From Romanomermis culicivorax (lineage: Eukaryota; Nematoda; Enoplea; Mermithida; Mermithidae): 64,000 nucleotides of DNA. Under the pieces are notes generated by a model that searched no databases, had not been told where the DNA came from, and was given only the letters and a program-made list of their open reading frames with translations. Position numbers and translations under genes: made by a program. The DNA is taken from positions 1,116,001 to 1,180,000 of the forward strand of contig CAWUHX010000022.1 of assembly GCA_963922205.1 (NCBI GenBank), written 5' to 3'. This document shows positions 57,907 to 64,000 of this stretch, piece by piece. Every line of letters starts with the position of its first letter. Position 1 is the stretch's first letter.

Positions 57907-59270
57907 CGTTTCCTGTTCGAAAATGCATTATATGTGTTTTAAGAGGGAAATACTGAAAATTATCCGGCGCTTCACGCAGAATTTCAAATGATTTATAATT
58001 TGATCAATTGTAATGCCTGGTTAGAAAATTTCTCCCTAGTTTATACCCATAGCATATTTTCAAAAAATCTTTTTGCGGACTTCAATTAGTTCGACTTTCA
58101 TAAACATAAACTTTTTGCACTTGGAAAATAATTAAAACATCATCAGCTCAACAGGGGACATTGACTGAGCTTCTACCGATTGAGAAATAAAAAATCCAAA
58201 TTCTTGCTTGCCTAATTTTCTAGTTTCATTTTCTCCCACCCGACTGAAAGCTCGCTGAATTCTCAGAAAAATAAGATCTTTCATCACAGAATAAAGGTTG
58301 AAATGATTCATTCTTCAGCATTCTAGAATAATAAATACAAATTTTTCCTCCAGCCCCTGTGGGCCGCAATTACTGATATTAGAATTTGAGACAAGATGTC
58401 ACGCTATTTCATGCTTTGTATCATTTAATAGCAATTTCTTTACATCTATAATCATGATTGATAAAATGGTAGACAAATGTTTGACCTCTTTGCCAAATGG
58501 TGAAAAAACTAAGATTGATATACGAGAGTTGCAGAAGAATGAGATGAAAACATAATTCTCCAATGTTTTTGAAGTCTCAAAATCTAAATTTTCCCAGCGC
58601 TCCACACTGAAGAAGTTACAATTGTCAGACTTTTCATTTTTCTCTACTTTTAAAAGTCTAAAACTGGCGCGAATGAAATGCAACACAAACAACTAGAGTT
58701 TCATCGTTTTTCTGATAAAATCAGATGAATTTATCAATTTTAGTGTGAGCAATCAAAAATTTCTTCCTGCAACCGAATTTTGCCCTCAAGTTGCACATAG
58801 ACAGCGACCAAATTTCGGGCTGTACAACCAAATATTTTCTGTCCAAATGCACAGTGCAACTTGAAGCCTGACTGTCCTTCGGATTAGGTTATAGGTTTTT
58901 CTGTCCGGATGCTGGAGATGCATTTTTATGCATTATAAAATGGAAAATGGTGAAAATTTTCTGGCGCATCGCGCTGGATTTCAATTCATTTTTAATGTTT
59001 CCATATCATTCTAGTGCGTGGCTAGAGAATGTCATTCTAGGTAATGCTGGTTATAGATTTTAATTATCAACATACAGTATGGATATATGGTTGATCCTCC
59101 TGCTTTGTTTTTTGACGAATTTGACTGCTATTCTCCCAAAATCTTTTTGGCGATCTTCAAAAACATTTTCACTTTTGGGTGGATAAAAGATATTGAGTCT
59201 ATAACTAGAAATTTTTGAGGGTTGAAGAATCCATGTTCTTGTTTGCATAGTTTTTGAATTGTAGGTTGCC
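57907..59270. repeat. Two further relatives of the CGGCGC/GTTGCAC repeat
   Basis: 57940-58300 carries TATCCGGCGCTTCACGC, and 58740-59270 carries AGTTGCACATAG, GCACAGTGCAACTTGA, GGTTTTTCTGTCC and CTGGCGCATCGCGCTGG. Copies are diverged and non-coding. Confidence 0.55.
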
Positions 59271-59817
59271 TAACTGAAAACTCATTGAATTCACAGAAAA
59301 ATTCTGTCCATGAAATAAAAATTGAAAAGATTCATTTTCCAGCTTTCTAGAATATCCAATTCAAAAAAAAAATTTTGGTGCAGCATTTTTCTTCAAATGT
59401 TGCAGCATTTTTCTTCCAATATTCTAGTGGCAAAGACAAAGAATCAAAGTCTGGTTTTGATCAGCAATGTATTCCAAAACGATTGCTTTTGTATGCTCAT
59501 ATGTTGACATTGCACATTTTCCGGGCTCCAGCTCATCTTCAGATGAACTTGCAATAACTAAATAGTGCCTGAAATTTGTCAGTTTTATGTAAATGCTTGA
59601 ACTATTTACATTATTAATTATGGCTTACTGAGAAAGTTTGGATGATGAGTTTGAAGATTTATTCAATTTTTGGACCATTTTTTCAGAAAAGCATTGATTT
59701 CGTTGTTTTTGATCAACAACCATTCTAACCAAAGCTAGTTCAGCTTTGTCTGCTGCTTGAGGATCACGGAAACCCTAAATTATTTAATTTTGGTTTGTAT
59801 GATCAATATGTGTTATA

Positions 59818-60548
59818 CAGGGTGAGCCAAAAAAAGGCGACTGGTACTGACTTTCATAGCTTTCAAATGGGTGAAGCTTTTTCAATACGATTTCCTATGG
59901 TCGATAGATAAAACATCTAGTATAAAAACTGCAAGGTTTCAGCCGGATTGCTCAAATATTGACTGATCAGAATCAAAAACACTAAATGTCGGTTTTTTGA
60001 ATATATATTTTGAAAAATTGACAAAATCAACGTGTTTTACAACAGATAAGTACAATAGATCCAATCATGAGATTATATAACAGCTGGAAACTACAAGAGA
60101 GACGTTTTAGTGTGTCCTACTTTCTGTTTCACCAATAATTTTAATCCTTTTTCGATCTGATCAATGACAGAATTGATTTTGTTTTGATTTTGCTTTTTTT
60201 CAATTTTAAAACAAAAGCTCTTGATTCTGGCGAAATTTTGCCCTTTAAATTATGTGTAACTTAAAAATCTGGGTGATTTTCAAAGTATTATTGTGTGTAA
60301 AAAGCTTTACAAAACTTTTCTCACAATAAGACAACTTTTACTTTGGTTTCACAATTTTTGGTTTTTGAAAAATGACCACTTTTACTAAATTTATGTTTGT
60401 ACAGTAATCATATGTGCTAGGAGCGTAAAATTTGATCTTTATGGCAAAGATAAACAGGACATTCTAATGCAGCAATCACATTAAAAAGGCTTTATCCGTT
60501 CAAAAGTTATGGAAGTCAGCACCGGTCGCCTTTTTTTGGCTCACCCTG
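59818..60548. mobile_element. Mariner-like non-autonomous element, 731 bp, TA duplication
   Basis: Ends CAGGGTGAGCCAAAAAAAGGC and GCCTTTTTTTGGCTCACCCTG are perfect inverted repeats of about 21 bp flanked by TA. Inside, GGTACTGACTTTCATA and ATGGAAGTCAGCACC extend the pairing. No transposase frame. A TA target and this terminus style fit Tc1/mariner. Confidence 0.85.
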
Positions 60549-61368
60549 TATTTCAAATTCCAATGCAACCTTCTTTTTAAATCGAGGATCGGTAAGGATG
60601 CCATAGCATAAAGTTCGTTGTCTTCAATAGGTTTAGAGTGGGCTTGATTATCATTTCCACAAAAATATTGATTGCAAAAATTTTTAACAAAGTGACAAGT
60701 GCCAAAACATAATTGACTAAGGTGTCGATACATTATACATGTATCAAAATATATTCTTTTTGTGGCTAAAATATCCCATTCATAGCTTGTCAAATTCTTG
60801 TTATTTAGTCAATCAATGACAACACAGGGCAGTCATGCCAGACATCAGAGGTCCCCAAGGTCATATTTTTCAGGTAGGGGTAAATTTGAAAATTTAGGTG
60901 GTAGTGTAGCTGAATTTCCACTGAACACTTCATTTTGTCTCAAAATTAGGCACCCAGTGGTCAATTTTTAGGACTTTAGGTAGGGGTAATACCCCCCTCA
61001 TACCCCTCCCTATGGGGTTGTGTGCCAGACATTAAAACAACCATTTTCACAAAAAAATTATTTACCAGAGTACTGTAAAATATAAATGTGAACAATCTGT
61101 TTTTAAAGCATAAGAACCTGCATTTATTGTAACAAAAAGTTGCCAAACAATCAGCCATCGTCGATTTTTTGGTGAAACATCAGCCGATGGCAGAAAAACG
61201 CAACAATCAATTAATGCATCAGCCGATGCTGATGCATCGGTCCATCACTAGCTTCGACCAAAAATTTACATAGTTTTTGACTTACTTATCTCCAGTATCT
61301 TTACATCGATGTTGGAAAGTAGTTGAAAATTGAATTAAAGTATTAAGTTCCTGAGTAATTCTACAGAG

Positions 61369-61551
61369 TTATTTAAATTTTCGCATCATTCTACTTCTAT
61401 TCGAATTGCTAAAGCCGTAGGCATACTTGGTCGGTTTTTTTGCGGCCATTAATTTTGCAGCCCGCAATTGTGGGTCGGTTGTAGCTCTCACAGGCTTACT
61501 TTTATGCAGTTCCGCAAAAGTACGGAACCAGAAAACCGCAATGGTAAGCAC
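61369..61551 (-). CDS. Candidate small ORF or exon, 60 aa, unknown
   Basis: A Lys/Arg-rich frame (RATTDPQLRAAKLMAAKKPT, KYAYGFSNSNRSRMMRKFK) following a short hydrophobic start. It is less AT-rich than its surroundings and looks protein-like. There is no domain I can name, and it may be a terminal exon with an unseen upstream part, or a relic. Confidence 0.25.
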   Translation of the reverse strand: MLTIAVFWFRTFAELHKSKPVRATTDPQLRAAKLMAAKKPTKYAYGFSNSNRSRMMRKFK

Positions 61552-61725
61552 AGTTCACCACTATTCCAAAAATTGTGAGATTATGACCTTCTAAAATGCT
61601 ACAGAAATCCCCAAATGGGGAAAGAGTCCAACATTTTTTCCCTCCAAAAAGCACGATTTATGGAAAAAACAGTGGCGTGAAGTGCTGGAAAGCGTTTACA
61701 CTTTGATCTTCCAAAGTTCACCAGA

Positions 61726-61983
61726 ATGCATATTTCCAGTCTTGAATTATCGAAAATTTTTCCCACAATTAGAACCTTGCCCAAATTTTTTTCATCCTTT
61801 CTGAATTTCCTTCCTCAAAAGACCCTTCAAGGAAAACAAATTGTGGACAGAGCTGGTTTTCAAAAAATTATCTATCTAGTTGATAACATTCAGGATTCAG
61901 CGCAGAATTGCATATACTGGATCGATTGTGGTTACCAGAACCGCAAAAAGTACTCCGCTCGCGAACTCATTGTGGGTCTGTGA
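61726..61983 (+). CDS. Candidate ORF or terminal exon, up to 85 aa, unknown
   Basis: The C-terminal half (GKQIVDRAGFQKIIYLVD, YWIDCGYQNRKKYSARELIV) has a natural composition and ends in TGA. A TTTCCAG at 61733-61739 could be an acceptor. Sequence just upstream (GGCGTGAAGTGC) is echoed near 63330, upstream of the next candidate exon. Function unknown. Confidence 0.25.
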   Translation: MHISSLELSKIFPTIRTLPKFFSSFLNFLPQKTLQGKQIVDRAGFQKIIYLVDNIQDSAQNCIYWIDCGYQNRKKYSARELIVGL

Positions 61984-62714
61984 AATAGGCGAATTTTGGC
62001 GAGGATAAACGTGAAGAAATTAATAGGGGAATAAAATAATAAATGTAGATTAAATGAGGCTCAAAATCCTATGTGGAAGTGGGTGAATAATAAACAATTC
62101 AATGGATAAGGCAATTAATAAAATAATGGAAATATAAGAAAAACGTAATGATGAATAATTGGGCGATTGGGTGCAGGGTCGGCCAGGTGGGACGCTGTTC
62201 ACCATAAACTTTATTATATTGACGAAGAATATGGTCGAGAAATGCAGTATAAAAAGGTGAGAAAAAACGGACTGACTAACTTGGCCAAAAAAAGGCCGCA
62301 CGATGACAAAAACACAAAACGAATGGTTATTTAAATTTTGCAAATATAAACAGAATTATAAAGTGATGCGCAAAAACAAATCTTAAAGAAGATTGGTGGT
62401 TTTGAAAAGGTTTTACTGTTGGGGAAATAGTGGAAAAAAATGATAGTATCAGCTTAGCTAGCATGTGGTATCGAACAGGTCCGTAAACCGCAATGCGGTT
62501 ATGGATCGCTACCCTCAAAATTTTTTCCAGTTGCGAGTGATTTGCAGGCCGAAATTTTGAAAGCCGTCAAAAAGTGTGCGGGCTGCACTGTTTTTTGCCC
62601 GTTGCTGCCATGTATGCCTACGGCTTAACTGTCTTCTTGCACAGTTTTTTATCTCACTGACGGGGTTAGCTGAAAAATAGGTTGAGCACAATTTTTACAT
62701 AAATTAATGCCTTA

Positions 62715-62983
62715 AGGCCCTGTCATACTTCACCGCGCGCTACCGCGCGGCGCCGGTTGTTCTTTTCATACTAAAAAGCGGCGCCGCGCGGTACCGCCTT
62801 TGAAGTATGAATAGGTTTTTGTTATTTTTGCGGCGCCGCGCGGCGCCCCATCAGGTTTCAACTAAACCAATACACATTTTTTGAGAAGAGCAAAATCCAA
62901 AAGTAAAAAAGCGGCGCCGCCTGTTAGTATGAATAGGACAACCGGCGCCGCGCAGTACCGCGCGGTGAAGTATGACAGGGCCT
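62715..62983. mobile_element. GC-rich Harbinger-type MITE, copy 2 (269 bp, TTA duplication)
   Basis: Same AGGCCCTGTCATACTTCACC termini and GGCGCC-rich interior as 8077-8380, flanked by TTA at 62712-62714 and 62984-62986. It is shorter than copy 1, and the internal segment is inverted relative to it. Confidence 0.85.
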
Positions 62984-63029
62984 TTAGATGTAGCTTTTTA
63001 ATCATATTTTTACCCATAAATCTTCCCTT

Positions 63030-63260
63030 CCATACCTGTAAGAGATCCGACCAGTTTGGAGGGGGGGGGGTAAACCCGAGATTTTGGGTTGGGGGTCCCA
63101 AAATGGTCAAAAATTTCGAAAATCTCCATTAAAAAAGCCAAAAAAGCTACTTTTACCAATTTTTTCGGGTTTGGGGGGTTGGATATAGGGTTGACCAAGT
63201 TCAGGGGGGTTCCAACATTTAGCTATAGGGTTCGACCAAGTCGGAGGGCGTCCCCCTAAA
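63030..63260. repeat. G-run repeat related to 53714-54660
   Basis: CCTGTAAGAGATCCGACCAGTTTGG and a G run, followed by GGGTTGACCAAGTT blocks, echo the repeats at 53714-54660 and 56400-56470. Non-coding. Confidence 0.55.
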
Positions 63261-63408
63261 TTCCACCAAGTTTACGGTCGCACCTGAGCTGGATTATACA
63301 AACAATGCGCAAAATGATCATTACCGGCGTGAAGTGCCAGAAAAGTTTGAGGTTTTGACCCTCTAAAATCCCAAAATTTTTTTGGCCATTTGGCGAAACA
63401 GACAAAAT

Positions 63409-63587
63409 TATTTTCGCACTTCCAGATTTTTTTCGCCAAAAACACCGGAGCACTTGTGCTAATTGGCACGAGAAGCCAAGAAACTTTGTGGCAATGGCAC
63501 AAAAAATTTAGAAACATATTGAAAACTTTGAATATACGTAAAAATCGTGCCCATCCTGTTTCTTATCGGTTTACAGTTCAAAAATGA
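63409..63587 (+). CDS. Candidate terminal exon, about 55 aa, unknown
   Basis: After an acceptor-like CTTCCAG near 63420 the frame reads FFAKNTGALVLIGTRSQETL and then WQWHKKFRNILKTLNI, ending TGA at 63587. The G-x-L-V-L-x-G-T-R-S...KF..IL pattern weakly recalls half of a TATA-binding-protein saddle repeat, but this is an impression only. No partner exon was located. Confidence 0.25.
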
Positions 63588-64000
63588 ATGAAATGCTGCG
63601 GAAATTCAAATAATCTAAATTTATCTCAATCAAATTGTCCAGAAAGTATGTATTTTTGCTTTTATTTTTGAAGTGTTTTCTGTCCCCTTGAAAACACGTT
63701 TATTAGCTTACCCGAGCAGAAAACAGCTAGAAAAATCCAATGTTTACGTAAATTGCATTGTGCAGCTATAAAGTAAAGTTGTTCCAAAATGTAAAATTCT
63801 AGTTGAAATATGTATTAAATTAGCAGCAAAGTTGAAATCTTAATTAGTCTTGAAAGGTACCAAGCGTGGTTGCCCATCCCCATGTTGTCACATGTGTGGA
63901 TCACGAGTAGTGAAGCAGATAACAAATTATGCGATTTTTGCGCCTCCAAATATGCCTAGGACTGATATGGAAAAAATATGAACACTGTGTTACTCCTTTC
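63588..64000. other. AT-rich DNA at window edge
   Basis: Nothing recognised. Confidence 0.4.

Larger units (their letters stand above)
60549..62714. other. AT-rich DNA with weak candidate exons
   Basis: Apart from the two entries given for this stretch, nothing is well supported. A hairpin of GCATCAGCCGATGCTGATGC lies near 61216. A T-loop-like TGTTCGATACC on the minus strand near 62469 does not fold into a tRNA. Confidence 0.35.

Noticed and set aside
62460-62515. tRNA-like segment on the minus strand (TGTTCGATACC)
   Set aside because: Only a T-loop-like motif and a short CCGCA stem; no complete cloverleaf and no clear A box.

Overview
The window looks like a piece of a repeat-rich, AT-rich invertebrate genome, most likely a nematode. 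Reasons: two secreted cysteine-rich genes built from EB-type and lustrin-type modules on phase-1 exons, small introns next to very long transposon-filled ones, and a dense load of DNA transposons and Ty3/gypsy-class (Metaviridae) retroelements. Species is not decidable from the sequence. All well-supported genes lie on the minus strand.

Layout. 1-6.7 kb is AT-rich intergenic DNA with a ~97-bp tandem array (720-1560) and an hAT-like composite with inverted ends (3236-6636). A 188-aa two-helix membrane protein ORF follows (6775-7341). From 8 to 12 kb there are a GC-rich Harbinger-type MITE and a long-TIR element interrupted by a hAT element with a perfect 8-bp duplication. Two secreted cysteine-rich genes run head to tail on the minus strand: gene B (12279-14631) and gene A (28579 to 15681, with a ~7.5-kb intron full of repeats). 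The predicted mature N-terminus of gene A is identical to the first eight residues of histone H3.

30176-39492 is a complete, recently inserted LTR retroelement: two 907-bp LTRs with four differences by eye, a 4-bp target duplication, candidate PBS and PPT, and one uninterrupted 2409-codon ORF. Its order is Gag, envelope-like glycoprotein, protease, RT, RNase H, integrase: the glycoprotein sits between Gag and Pol, not after Pol. 44570-52588 is a second, diverged element with the same Gag-Env-Pol order in one 2672-codon ORF. It adds a second retropepsin-like domain, and it has a predicted 86-bp intron whose removal would shift Gag into another frame and end it at 50973. No LTR pair was found for it; 42531-44568 may be its 3' terminal repeat.

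53-64 kb is mostly nested DNA transposons (hAT, mariner-like, Harbinger, foldback elements), with three weak candidate exons.

How the parts fit: genes A and B are probably tandem relatives encoding extracellular proteins. The two retroelements look like members of one enveloped retroelement lineage in which Env is carried inside the polyprotein. With Env's signal peptide and one C-terminal membrane helix, Gag and Pol would both face the cytosol and only Env would face the lumen, so the fused order is topologically workable. All positions, splice sites and repeat identities were read by eye without alignment software.
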